From NCBI RefSeq assembly GCF_019320115.1, contig NC_089593.1:18336870-18400869 (forward strand): DNA of 64,000 nt, written 5' to 3'. Each line of letters begins with the position of its first letter. Positions within the stretch are counted from its first letter, which is position 1. This stretch comes from Miscanthus floridulus. Its lineage: Eukaryota > Streptophyta > Magnoliopsida > Poales > Poaceae. The position numbers were made by a program, and so were the translations under genes. The notes under the pieces were generated by a model, which was not told the origin of the DNA, made no database searches, and saw only the letters and a list, made by a program, of their open reading frames with translations. This document shows, piece after piece, positions 11,695 through 22,212 of the stretch.

Positions 11695-13068
11695 CTTCCT
11701 CTAGCCTCTCAAGAGTTACTTTGAGCTCATCAAGAGCTTGCTTAAGGGCTTTTACTTCCTTATTCAAGCTCTTGTATTTCCTTCTCTTAATGTCAAAGTG
11801 TTCTTTAGCATCTTCTAGCATGTCAAATAATTCATCTTTAGTGGGTTCATCATCATCACTATCACTATCATTTTCATTATCATATTCCTCATCACTTCCA
11901 TCATCATAAGTTTGTACCTTACTGGCCTTAGCCATGAAGTATGATGGAGTGTCGAAGAGAGAAGGCTTCTCATTGATAGCAATGCTTGCAAGTGCCTTCT
12001 TCTTGGTGGTCTTGTCATTGTCACTATCATCATCATCACTTGAGGAAGCATCACTATCCCAAGTGACCACATATGAACCACACTTCTTCTTCTTGAAGGT
12101 CATCTTGTCCTTCTTCTCTTTCTTTTCCTACTTTGTCCTTCTTCTTGTTATCATCTTTGTCACTATTGTATGGGCATTGAGCAACAAGATAATCCTTGCT
12201 TCCACAATTGAAGCACCTTCTTGACTCTTCCTTATTCTTGGATGAAGATTTCTTTCTTCTAGCATGGTAGCCTTTCTTCACCATTAACTTGCCAAATCTC
12301 TTGACAAAGAGAGCCATCTTCTCATCATCATCATCATCCCATGAACTATCATCTTCACTTGATGTGTCTTGCTTTGCCTTGCCCTTGGATGATGTGTCCT
12401 TGAATGCCACACTCTTCTTCTTGTCATCCTTCTTCTCATCTTTCTTCTCCTTTCTTTTCTTCCTTCTCATTATCATCTCTATATGTGTCATCGATCATTA
12501 TATCTCTCAACACTTGGTTTGGTGTCATGGTGTCCAAACCACTCCTTACTAGAATAGTGACCAATGTGCCAAATCTTGAAGGTAAGCATCTCAAGAACTT
12601 GTGGGAGAAGTCCTTGTCCTCAACCTCTTCTCCAAGTGTTTTGAGATCATTGACAAGCACTTGAAGCCTATGAAACATCTCCGGCACACTCTCATCCTCC
12701 TTTATCTTGAAGCTTGCAAACTTCTCCTTGAGAATGTATGCCTTTGCACCCTTCACAGCTTGAGTGCCCTCAAATGATTCCTCCAATTTCTTCCATGCCT
12801 CATGAGCTCTCTCAATGTTCTTGATTTGCTCAAATGTTCTCTCATCCAAAGCATCATGGATGGCACTAAGAGCAATGTCATTATTTTGGAGTAGCATTTC
12901 TTCGGCGGTGGTGGGAGCCTCTTCATCATCAATCTCAATCTTGGTCTCCACCACCTTCCAAACCTTCCTATTGATTGACTTGATATAAGTTGTCATCTTA
13001 GCCTTCCAATAGGGATAGTTTGAGCCATCAAATTGGGGTGGCTTCTTGGTGTTGTTGATTTGAGCCAT
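11695..13068 (-). pseudogene. Copia gag N-terminal part (UBN2/DUF4219-type)
   Basis: Starts at 13068 with MAQINNTKKPPQFDGSNYPY, followed by WKAKM, the typical start of Copia gag (DUF4219/UBN2). The capsid-like domain runs to about 12480. A Lys-rich stretch, a zinc knuckle (CFNCGSKDYLVAQC, with Tyr in place of the usual His) near 12215-12170, an acidic Asp/Ser-rich segment and a coiled coil follow. The frame changes near 12460 and near 12110, so at least two small indels break it. The coiled coil stops at LEEAH, where element 1 inserted, and resumes at 1330. Gag packages the RNA; this copy is dead. Confidence 0.87.
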
Positions 13069-13110
13069 TTTTACACCGAAGGTTGTTAAGCCTCAAATCA
13101 CGGTGACCTC

Positions 13111-13123
13111 GGCTCCGATACCA
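13111..13123 (-). other. Copia primer-binding site (tRNA-iMet)
   Basis: The minus strand reads TGGTATCGGAGCC two bases inside the LTR end. It matches the usual TGGTATCAGAGCC at all but one position. Confidence 0.8.
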
Positions 13124-14028
13124 CTTGAAAGGTCCTAATGGCTAGGGGGTGAATAGTCTATTAAAAAATTTCTACAACAACACTTAGCAAACCGGTTAGA
13201 CAAATATGAGGCGAAGCGAGTGTTGCGCTAGCCTACTAAAAATGCAAGCCACCTACCACAATTCTAGTTTATGTAGTCTCTATCCATACAATGGCTATGT
13301 CACTATACTAAGTTAGTGTGCTCTCAAAAGCTAACTAAAGAGCCACACTAATCAAACTAACAAGCTCTCATGACTAGCTACACTAAAGAGCTTGACAACT
13401 AGTTTGCGGTAATGTAAAAAGAGAGTGAGCAAGATGGTTATACCGCCGAGTCGAGGAATGAACCAATCAATCACAAGAATGAATATCAATGTAGACCAAT
13501 CACCTCGGAATCAAATGATGACACAATGATTTTTTACCGAGGTTCACTTGCTTGCCGGCAAGCTAGTCTTCGTTGTGGCGATTCACTCACTTGGAGGTTC
13601 ACGCGCTAATTGGCATCACACGCCAAACCCTTAATAATGTGCCACACAACCAACACAAGATGAGGATCACACAAGCCACGAGCAATTTACTAGAGTACAT
13701 TTTCGCTCTCCGCCGGGAAAGGTCAAGAACCCCTCATAATCACCATGATCAGAGCTGGAGATAATCACCAACCTCCGCTCGATGATCCTCTCTGCTCCAA
13801 GCTACTAGGTGGAGGCAACCACCAAGAGTAACAAGCGAATCCCACAGCGAAACACGAACACCAAGTGCCTCTAGATGCAAACACTCAAGCAATGCACTTG
13901 GATTCTCTCACAATCTCATAAAGATGACGAATCAATGATGGAGATGAGTGGGAGGGCTTTGGCTAAGCTCACAAAGTTGCTATGTCAATGCAAATGACTA
14001 AGAGAGTGAGCTTGAACCAGGCATGAGA

Positions 14029-14037
14029 CTTAAATAG
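14029..14037 (-). promoter_or_regulatory. Probable TATA box of the Copia LTR
   Basis: The minus strand reads CTATTTAAG, placed just downstream of the palindrome field. This is the arrangement described for Sirevirus LTR promoters. Confidence 0.55.
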
Positions 14038-14084
14038 AGAGCCCCATGAATATAGCCATTGGCTCAATTATTGGGCTGACTACG

Positions 14085-14645
14085 GGATGACCGGACGTGA
14101 CTAGTCAGGCACCGGACGCTTGCGTCCAGTCGATGCCTGACCGCCACATGTCCCATTCAGACAAAGTAGCCATTGTTGCCATGAGTACCACACTCAACTG
14201 CAACCGGACACGTCCGGCGTGGACGATTGGACGCAGGACGGGCAGCGTCCGGTTGAGTCCAGAGAGCACCCAGAGCCGGTGTGGGCCGATCAGACGCTTT
14301 CGGTCACACCAGACTGGACACAGGAGACTTAGCGTCTGGTCGAGTCCAAAGAGCTCCTAGAGCTACTCTAGGCCGACCGGACGCGTCCGATCACACTAGA
14401 CCGAACGCTCCCAGAGTCCGATCAATTATAGTGCTGAAACCCGAGAGTTGCTGGTTCACACCGGACGTGTCCGGTGTGGTGACCGGACGCATCCAGTCGC
14501 TTCTCTACAAACCTAAACCGAGCTAACTCACATTGACCAGACACTAAATAGTAACTCCTCAGCGTTCGGTCACTCCACTGAGCCAGAGTCCGGTCATTAA
14601 TACCGGACGTGTCCGGTCGCCATACCGGATGCGTCCGGTCACTCT
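14085..14645. repeat. Palindrome field in the Copia LTR
   Basis: Many variants of ACCGGACGCGTCCGGT and of half-sites such as ACCGGACG and CGTCCGGTC recur in both orientations. Clear palindromic copies include ACCGGACGTGTCCGGT near 14461 and again near 14603. Sirevirus LTRs are known for conserved palindromes upstream of TATA, thought to bind regulators. The function here is inferred from that family knowledge. Confidence 0.7.
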
Positions 14646-15146
14646 GTGACTAGCGCGACTAACTCCTTTTCAACTCTATCTTCTTCACCCTTGCTTAAAT
14701 GTGCCAACCACCAAGTGTATCACCTTGTGCACATGTGTTAGCATTTTTTCACAAACATTTTCAAGGGTGTTAGCACTCCACATTGATCCTAAATGCAAAT
14801 GCAATGAGTTAGAGCATCTTGTGGCACTTTGATAACCACATTTCGATATGAGTTTCACCCCTCTTAATAGTACGGCTATCGAACCTAAATGTGATCACAC
14901 TCGCTAAGTGTCTTGATCACTGAAACGAAAAGGCTCCTACCACTTATACCTTTGTCTTGAGCCTTTTGTTTTTTACTTCTTTTCCAAGTCCAAGCACTTG
15001 ATCATCACCATGGCAACACCATCATCATGTCATGATCTTCATTTGCTTCACCACTTAGAGTAGTGCTACCTATCTCATAATTACTTTGATAAACTAGGTT
15101 AGCACTTAGAGTTTCATCAATTCACCAAAAAAAACTAGAGCTTTCA

Positions 15147-15770
15147 ATATCAGAGTCCAATATGATGCTACGATTGTGGGAACACGCACACATCCAAGCA
15201 CGGACTGAAAGTTCCTGCACAGATATCTCACATGCCTTTGTCATGAAGGTTGGGGTGTCAGATGTCATCATCATTTTACCCTTCTCAGCACAAATGACCT
15301 TTTTGAGACAGGTCACGGGGATTGTGCGCTCTCCAAAGTCCTCAATCGCCTCAATTTCTTCTTGTTTCTTCTTCCAAAATTCTTCTATCATTTGTTGCTT
15401 AGACATTGACAAGGGCGTCCTTGGTGATGTACTAATTTTAATTGGACGATCCATTTCTTTCTTGTTTGCGCTTGATAGATTCACCTGGATACATAAAGCA
15501 CTCATATAGTTAATGATAAAATAAACTATTGATTCATCCAACAACTTATCTGTTCTATTCTCCTATCTTGCATAGCTTTGGAAAACAACATAGTTTCTCG
15601 AAGTACATATATACCTAGAAACAAATATTTATATGAACTACTTTCAAGAATTATAAGATAGATGCTATACCTTAATTGATAAGAGACTTTGAAAGCCAAA
15701 AGAACTAAAACTCCAAAAAGCACAATAGGTGATCGATGAGGATGGGCACCACATATAGTGGCTTTTATAG
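15147..15770 (-). pseudogene. NF-YC-like transcription factor gene, copy 1 (truncated by the Copia insertion)
   Basis: Resembles NF-YC (HAP5), the histone-fold subunit that pairs with NF-YB and then NF-YA to bind CCAAT boxes. A probable start at 15454 gives MDRPIK, then QQMIEEFWKKKQEEIE, matching the NF-YC segment before the fold. The histone fold follows: LKKVICAEKG, the TKACEISVQEL helix 2, and helix 3 up to SDI. The coding sequence then stops at 15147, where the Copia LTR begins. The normally basic residue before LKK is Cys here. The upstream side shows a splice acceptor (TATCCAG near 15485), an intron, and a TATA box at 15762-15769. The C-terminal part should lie left of the window beyond the Copia element. 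Confidence 0.75.
15762..15769 (-). promoter_or_regulatory. TATA box of NF-YC-like copy 1
   Basis: TATAAAAG on the minus strand, about 300 bp upstream of the coding exon and ahead of a 5' intron whose donor reads AATTAAG followed by GTATAG. The same arrangement is kept in copy 2. Confidence 0.55.
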
Positions 15771-16287
15771 GAGAACTAAGGGTCACCTTTTTGTGGAAAA
15801 TAAAATAGGATAAACTAATATATTAAAATGTTGTTACTTGTTGATAGATATATTTTTGTTTTTGCTATCCTTTGTAGCTATACACATCTTTTCCACAGTT
15901 TTATCAATACACTCACACATTAGTTAACACATGATGCTATCCATGCATCTTACCCTTGTATCCTTTAGCTATAATCGGTTTGTCATTTACCATCTTACAT
16001 GCTTGCTTCTTAATGGTTTCTTTGTTAAAGAAATATCAAAAAACTTTCAGGTTATACTAGATATTACTTGTGTACTTATGTATGACAACTAAGATGATCA
16101 AGTGGGCATGGGTGTGCTACTAGTTGGATTCATGCTATATGAGAAATAAAGGTGCTTGTGTAATGCATGGTTCGAGATGAAGCCGAATTTCGTGCAAGCT
16201 ATAAACACTCTCAAAAGGTTACCTTTTTTCTTGCATTGCCACTATTACATTAGATGCCAGTTTTTGTGTAAAGGTACACACTTCCTT

Positions 16288-16612
16288 TCATTTGCTTTAC
16301 CTTTCTAGTCATTTGATGATAAAGGTTATCTTGTTATTTGGCTCTGTTACTGTGGATGTTTGCTTGCGGTGTAAAGGTGTCTTTATCTAGTCATTAGCTT
16401 TATCTTTCTAGTCATTAGGGGAAGAGTTTAACTTGTTATTTGGCTTTATTATAGTGGATGTTTGTTAGCAGGTGCGCTTTCTAGTTATTTGATTGCTTTA
16501 TCTTTTGAGTCATTTTAGGTGAAAAGGTTACCTTATTATTTGGCTCTATTACTGTGGATGTTTGTCTGTGGTGTAAATGTGTGCTTTCTAGTCATTTGCT
16601 ATTTGGCTCTAT
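16288..16612. repeat. Minisatellite upstream of NF-YC-like copy 1
   Basis: About four imperfect units of roughly 85-110 bp. The unit contains CTTTATCTTTCTAGTCATTT, then a GAGGATAAAGGTTAC-like stretch, then TTGTTATTTGGCTCTATTAC, then TGTGGATGTTTG and GTGGTGTAAAGGTGT. The same unit occurs at 20450-20549, 37109-37346, 51277-51514 and 56182-56262. Confidence 0.8.
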
Positions 16613-16645
16613 TATATGGATATCTATATTTATATCCACCGTACC

Positions 16646-16647
<2 letters not shown>

Positions 16648-16737
<90 letters not shown>
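16648..16737. repeat. (AT)n microsatellite
   Basis: About 90 bp of uninterrupted AT dinucleotides, followed by a short GATA-type run (to about 16755). Long Tyr-Ile shadow ORFs here are artefacts of the repeat. Confidence 0.95.
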
Positions 16738-16739
<2 letters not shown>

Positions 16740-16755
16740 TAGATAGATAGATATA

Positions 16756-17215
16756 TCCTCTTTAATATAAGTATAGATATAGATATAAATATAGATATAT
16801 TTAATTATTAAAATATTTATTATATATATTATTTTATGACCTTCGCTATTACAAGTGCTATATAATCATATTCTTTACATGTATAGTGATTTTGTTGTAC
16901 TAAAACAAATGACAAGTAAATAGATATACCTTATCATCAAAATCTAGTAGATATCCGAATGCAAATTCTAATTCGAGATGTCTGTTTTGCATTTGTATTC
17001 AATAATATCCGTATTTGTATCTGAATTTGAATTAAAATGTAGTAAATAGTATTATCCGTATTTGATTCCATAATGATCCGATCTGAATCCATTGGTATTC
17101 GAGCTCCGCCTTCTAGGACAGCACAGGGAACTTCGTTGTAACCTACTACTATTACGCTCGGTATCAGTTTGACACCAACCACGTCACTCCGTTTTTCTCT
17201 GTTCATTCTGCGGCG
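16756..17215. other. AT-rich intergenic stretch, possibly a decayed miniature transposon
   Basis: Contains repeated GATATCCGAATGC-like and ATATCCGTATTTG-like strings in both orientations, similar in style to miniature hAT or Mutator elements of grasses. I could not define inverted ends or a target duplication. I see no gene. Confidence 0.3.
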
Positions 17216-17221
17216 GCGCGT

Positions 17222-18010
17222 GTGATTTGCCAATTCCTATCAGCCTTGCGGAATTGCAGCGACCCAACTACAAGATTACCCAACAATATCAGGTTCAGTG
17301 TCGACAACCTCTGCTCCAAGGTGGACAAGAAAGTGTTGCAACATGAGGCATCTATTCGCAGCAACAAGGAGTTCGACGTCGAGCACATTTACCTCACGAA
17401 GTCGGTCTCCGACCATCTAGCAACATCCCCCACCGAGGTGACTTCAGCGCCTAGTGGCCACCGTTCTACACATCATCTCTCCGGGGTGGTTAGCACCCTA
17501 GCACAGCCTCTGGTCACTGGTACCAAATATGGATGGAAGTCTCACCCCTGTTTCTCTGGTGTCATTAGCCAATGCAAGTAGTGGGATGACCCAGCTCTAT
17601 AATTTTATTCATGCTATGCCCCTAACTTAATTTCCCCTAATTTGGTGGAAGTCACTGTCCTAAATTGTGGAAGAGTCATCATGAGTCCTACAAGCTCTAT
17701 CAGATTCCTTCTATTGTCTGGACCAAACTAACCACTGTGCACTATACTTGTTCTTCTGCCTTTTTACTGCAATCTGTTGGTTTGGAAGTCCATTCTATTT
17801 CTAGGCATGATTTGGTAGCAGTTTTCTGTGATCGCTTTGAACGTGACCAACTGGATCCACTCTTATTCCAGTTCTTTCACATGAAACAAACTAGTCGAGT
17901 ATCTGATTTGTGGCACAATTTGATGTCTTAGTAGTCCATCATTTAATAAAGGCTGGTGCATGATCCAACCATGAAGGAAGCTGTTATCACAAACAAATTT
18001 GTTAATCCCC
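17222..18010 (+). pseudogene. Decayed Ty3/Gypsy gag fragment
   Basis: Two open pieces (17222-17581 and 17665-17931). The second holds FCDRFERDQLDPLLFQFFHM followed by KQTSRVSDLWHNLM. This matches the Gypsy gag capsid pattern, in which an RFxxDQ stretch is followed by a FxxKQ helix. The first piece is Ser/Thr-rich and may be the gag N-terminus. After 17934 several stops follow, although short stretches still resemble gag. No LTRs or other domains flank it, so it is a stray remnant lying between the two NF-YC-like copies. Confidence 0.5.
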
Positions 18011-18369
18011 TCTAGTGTGGAAGTACTATTTGTAGATCTATGTTCTCTTTGGAAGGCTTTGGTTTATCCTTACTAACATATATGTGGATTTGACTTCACT
18101 AAATTCAGCTTCAGATTACCAAACTAGAATTTTGCTGTCTTGGCCAACAACATCATTAGCTGGCCTATTTTTGCAAGGTTCAACAATAACTAGTTTATCT
18201 ATGTCCACGGACCTCATCTCTCTCCCTAGCTCAAAATTGATTGCTCAAATTTGATAAAGTGCAAGTCTATTTGTATTTATTAGAGCAGCCATATGACACA
18301 GACATAAACAAAAACAAATATTTGTCACTACATATATATGTTCTTGTTTCCTTCTCCTGCCTTTAATCC
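18011..18369. other. Intergenic DNA 3' of NF-YC-like copy 2
   Basis: About 360 bp between the gag remnant and the end of NF-YC-like copy 2. I see no gene or repeat. It may include the 3' UTR of that copy. Confidence 0.4.
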
Positions 18370-20014
18370 ATCTAGCTATGCCTTCCATCGTTACTTGTAT
18401 CAGACATGATGTCATCAAGGAGATACGGATCATGACAACATCCCTCAAGTTCTAACATATCACTGGGAAGCAGAATAGTATCATTGATAAAGGTGTTGGG
18501 TCTTCTTTCACCACTACATCTTTCCAAAACTCCATCAGCATGGAATCGCTAGCCATGTCAATTTCATCCCAATTTATATTGTTGGCATCTGCACTGACAT
18601 TAGTAGTAGTAACAACTTCTGCATCTAACTCTCCATGTACAACATTCATATGATTGGTAGCAATGGTTTCATCTCCCATATTTTGTTGTTGACCATATCA
18701 TCAACATTGAAAGTAGCTTCAAGATTAATGCCATGTGTAGAATTTGCAATATGTGTAACCTCCAGTTTGGTATGATTCAGTTCAGCGATATCAGAATATA
18801 TAGAACAACCACTATTATCCATTGGTAACAAGGATGATAAATGGAAAGGCTTTGTAGGAACAAAAGGAAAATGGAATGCCATGTCTCCATCTTCAGCAAC
18901 AAAATTACTAGTGCTGGCACCAACACAATATGTATTAGTAGAACTAATGGTACTCACGTAGCAGTTATTTGGAATATTGGATAGTGCTTCAGGAAGTAAC
19001 TGTGGAGGAGTCACAAGACCTAAAGCAGCAGCATTGTTGCTAATGATTTTCCCAAAGAATCCAAGATCTTTGGTCATGTATGCAATAGGTGGGAGTGGAA
19101 AGGGTAAATGCATGTGATTAGCATTAGTTGGTGGCAAAGGTGGGAGAATGCAAAGAAAGGGATTATATCTAGTAGATTGAGAAATAATTTGTGTCATTTG
19201 GTACTGATCAGATGGAGGTTGCAGGGATGTTGATGACTAATCTATAAACCTATTGTGATGAGGATTATTAGTAGATTGTAGACAAGGACCAGACTTGTAC
19301 TTTTCAAGATGTGTGCATAGAACACCATTTAGAAAATCATAGGACTCAATGGAGGCAATTGCCTCAGCAATATCAGAGACCAATATGATGCTACGATTGT
19401 GGGAACACGCACACATCCAAGCACGGACAGAAAGTTCCTGCACAGATATCTCACATGCCTTTGTCATGAAGGTTGGGGTGTCAAGCATCATCATGATTTT
19501 ACCCTTCTCAGCACAAATGACCTTTTTGAGTTAGGTCATGGGGATTGTGCGCTCTCCAAAGTCCTCAATCACCTCAATTTCTTCTTGTTTCTTCCTCCAA
19601 AATTCTTCTATCATTTGTTGCTCAGATAACGACAACGACGTCCTTGGTGATGTATGAATGTTAATTGGACGATCCATTTCTTTCTTGTTTGGGCTTGATA
19701 GATTCACCGAGAAAGAGAAAGCACTCATATAGTTATTGCTTACTCTTCATATTTGTAATAATGATAAAAATTGAACTATTGGTTGACGCAACAATTTATT
19801 AGTTCTATTCTCCTACCAAGCTTTGGAAAACAACATAGTTTCTCAAAGTACATATATACATAGAAACATGCCCGTATATAAACTAATTTCAAGAATTATA
19901 ATGTAGAAGTTGTACCTTAATTGATTAGAACTCTGAAAGCACATAATAGCTAAAACTCCAAAAAGCGCAATTGGTGATTGATGAGGATGTGCACCATATA
20001 CAATGGGTTTTATA
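18370..20014 (-). pseudogene. NF-YC-like transcription factor gene, copy 2 (stops and frameshifts)
   Basis: The longer copy. Probable start at 19677 (MDRPINIHT), then QQMIEEFWRKKQEEIE and the histone fold: LKKVICAEKG, TKACEISVQEL, SDIAEAIASIESYDFL. The downstream region is rich in Pro, Ser and Asn, with a Pro-rich LPPLPP stretch. It ends in an acidic segment containing INWDEIDMASDSMLMEFW, plausible as an activation region. In-frame stops lie at 19531-19533 (TAA, exactly where copy 1 has Cys and NF-YC proteins have a basic residue) and at 19237-19239 (TAG). The frame also shifts near 18680 and again near 18500. The upstream side has a 5' intron (donor near 19916) and a TATA box at 20008-20014. 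NF-YC would bind CCAAT DNA as part of the NF-Y trimer; this copy is unlikely to do so. Confidence 0.75.
20008..20014 (-). promoter_or_regulatory. TATA box of NF-YC-like copy 2
   Basis: TATAAAA on the minus strand, in the same position relative to the 5' intron as in copy 1. Its conservation between the copies supports a real promoter. Confidence 0.5.
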
Positions 20015-20449
20015 GAAAACCTAGGGGTCACCTTTTCGTGGGAAATAAAATATGAAAAACTAATAAATTATAAGGTTGTTACTTGTTGATTGATATCTTG
20101 TTTTTCTATCCTTTGTAGCTATAAGCACCTTTTCCACCGTTTTATCAATGCTTTCATGCATGATGCATTCCTTGCACCTTTCCTTTTATCCTATAGCTAT
20201 AGTTGGTTTGTCATTTTCCATGTTTCATGCTTATTTGTTGATCGTTTCTTTGTTAAAGTAATATCAAATAACTTTCTGGTTCTACTAGATATTACTTATC
20301 GACTTTTGTATGAGAACTAAGATGCTTGTGGAATGCTTGGATCGAGACGAAGCCGACTTTCATGCAACCTACTAGACACTCTCAAAAGCTTACCTTTTTT
20401 CTTGGCACTATTGCAATGGATGCATGTTTTTGTGTAAAGGTACACTTTC

Positions 20450-20549
20450 ATGTCATTTTCTTTATCTTTCTAGTCATTTGAGGATAAATGTTACCTTGTT
20501 GTTTGGCTCTATTACTAAGGATGTTTGTTTGTGGTGTAAACGTGTGTGT
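20450..20549. repeat. Minisatellite segment 1 upstream of NF-YC-like copy 2
   Basis: One unit of the same repeat as at 16288-16612, ending GTGGTGTAAACGTGTGTGT where the solo LTR begins. Confidence 0.75.
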
Positions 20550-22205
20550 TGTTGATGGTTCGTATGTGTGTATATAGGAAAGGGGATTCCGCAAGCGCAC
20601 AGAACTATCATGTAGCACTTCGCTTGGTGAGAATCAAGTGTCGAATTTATATTTTTCCCAAAGGAAGGTGGATGGGCATGTTTGGAAACTGTGGTTAGGT
20701 AGGCTAGGTAGGTGTGTTTAGCAACACGGGGTTGATGGAGGTAGTATAGATGATGGACAAAAAAAGATAAAGGGGTATATCACAACAAGCAGCGGTAGCT
20801 AGAAGTGTAGTATAGCTGAGTGGAAGAGAAGAGCAATTAATCTTAAGCAACAAAGGTAAATTAATGATAGTGAGAATGTCCTTAGTATGAGGGGCATACC
20901 TGCCCTTGATTCAATTAGTCACAAAGCACAACAAGCCCTAAGTTTTAATAACTAGACCTAACATGGTGGAATATAGAGCAAGGACAGGGCTGTCGCCACC
21001 TGCCAACTACCACAATCTATCCAGGGATCTAGCCGTACCTATAGGCAAGATATAGCCTAAGCACCACGCTTAATCTATAAACTCGCTGCTTTGATCCGAG
21101 CTCCGATGAAATGACATCGAAGCACTCTAACCAGACGGTAGAACAAGTACTAACGATGAACGAACTAAACACTAAGATAACTATGATGCTAATGCCAAAG
21201 AACAAGCACCTAAGCTCACTAATGATGAACAAGAGCAAGATAGGACTTGAACTAAGCAAAGCTATATTACTGTAACAACCCAAAAATCCACACACCAAAA
21301 ATCACAACTACAAATTTTTTCTTAAAACCCCATGTGATGATGAGTGACATTGTAGGAGCCAAACCTAAGTGTTGCATTAGAAGTAACCCAACTAGACAAT
21401 TTCATGAGCATGGCATGTCATTTGTTATCATGTTTATTTAAGTACTGACAAATGAAACATAGCATACATTGTCAACTCAAATAAGTGATTTGGATTTTCA
21501 TTTGTTTTATGTAATGTCTAACAACACCTTTAAAGGAATACACCATAAAGTAATTAATACTCAATCAAAGACTAAATACTTAAAGAGAAAACTAATTCTA
21601 TTTTTGCATAACAAAACTCCACCTAATTTTTGTTATACAAAATAGCTAAATAAATTCCTAATACACACATATAAAAGAATGTTGTGGGCCTCACATCTAA
21701 AAACTCCAATGAATAAGGTGCACCAAATTGGAATTCAAATTTCAAAACCAAATTTGAATTCAAAACAAAGAAGAAGAAAAACAAAATGGAAAAAGATAAA
21801 GAAATAAAGTAGACCCATAGCAGGCTCGGCCTGCTCGGCCCGCCAGCGCACAGCAGCCGGCCAGCCCCGCCAGCGCGCAGCAGCAGGCCAGCCCACAAGC
21901 TCGCGTAGGCCCAGCAGCCAGCCTGCACGCCGCTCACGCCCACGCGCCTCCCCACCTTCGCTTGCTATCGCTGCCTACCGAGCCCCACCCGTCAGCTTTT
22001 CCCTGTTCATCTTCTCCATGCCATGCTCAACCGCCCGCGCGACCAAGGACCGACAGCGGTGGCAGGGGCGGGCCAGGGGGTCACGCCCGGGGCATGGCCT
22101 TGCTCCCCCATGCGCCGCGGTCACGCAACCTCGCGCCACTGTCGGATGCGCCCCACGCCTCTCCACCGCACGATACCAGACGCCATTAGAGGCATGGTGC
22201 TCGGC

Positions 22206-22212
22206 TATAAAG
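22206..22212 (+). promoter_or_regulatory. TATA box of element 2 LTR
   Basis: TATAAAG in the context CTCGGCTATAAAGCCACGCC, inside a GC-rich core. It is conserved in the 3' LTR at 32889-32895. Transcription would be expected to begin about 30 bp downstream. Confidence 0.65.

Larger units (their letters stand above)
1..15146 (-). mobile_element. Sirevirus-like Ty1/Copia retrotransposon, right part (left end outside window)
   Basis: A minus-strand Copia element. Read from the right it shows an LTR (13126-15146), a primer-binding site, gag, a protease DSG site, and the GAG-pre-integrase zinc finger running off the window at position 1. The gag-PR-IN order defines Copia. The LTR ends form the inverted pair TGAAAG/CTTTCA, and the LTR holds many short palindromes upstream of its TATA box, a known Sirevirus trait. 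The body is split by a complete Gypsy element (1336-11689) with the 5-bp duplication ATGGG at 1331-1335 and 11690-11694. Reading frames are broken by frameshifts and stops, so it is dead. RT and RNase H should lie left of the window. The target duplication at its right end should be ATATC (15147-15151); the partner is not in view. Confidence 0.85.
13126..15146 (-). repeat. Copia LTR (5' LTR in element orientation)
   Basis: A 2021-bp LTR bounded on the plus strand by TGAAAGG at the left and GCTTTCA at the right. It carries a TATA-like motif (14029-14037) and, upstream of it in element orientation, a dense palindrome field (14085-14645). Its right end abuts an NF-YC-like coding exon directly. 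The partner LTR lies outside the window. Confidence 0.85.
15147..16612. repeat. Local duplication, left copy
   Basis: The NF-YC-like exon, its intron, promoter and about 800 bp of upstream DNA, including the minisatellite, match 19365-20549 with scattered differences and small indels. The right part contains extra minisatellite units. The pair is in direct orientation, about 4.2 kb apart. Confidence 0.8.
19365..20549. repeat. Local duplication, right copy
   Basis: Matches 15147-16612 across exon, intron, promoter and upstream DNA. Its upstream minisatellite is interrupted at 20549 by a solo LTR. The rest of the array is found at 37109-37346 and 56182-56262, on the far side of later insertions. 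Confidence 0.8.

Noticed and set aside
16519..16746. ORFs of repeated Tyr-Ile (also at 63290-63540)
   Set aside because: They are translations of the (AT)n microsatellites.
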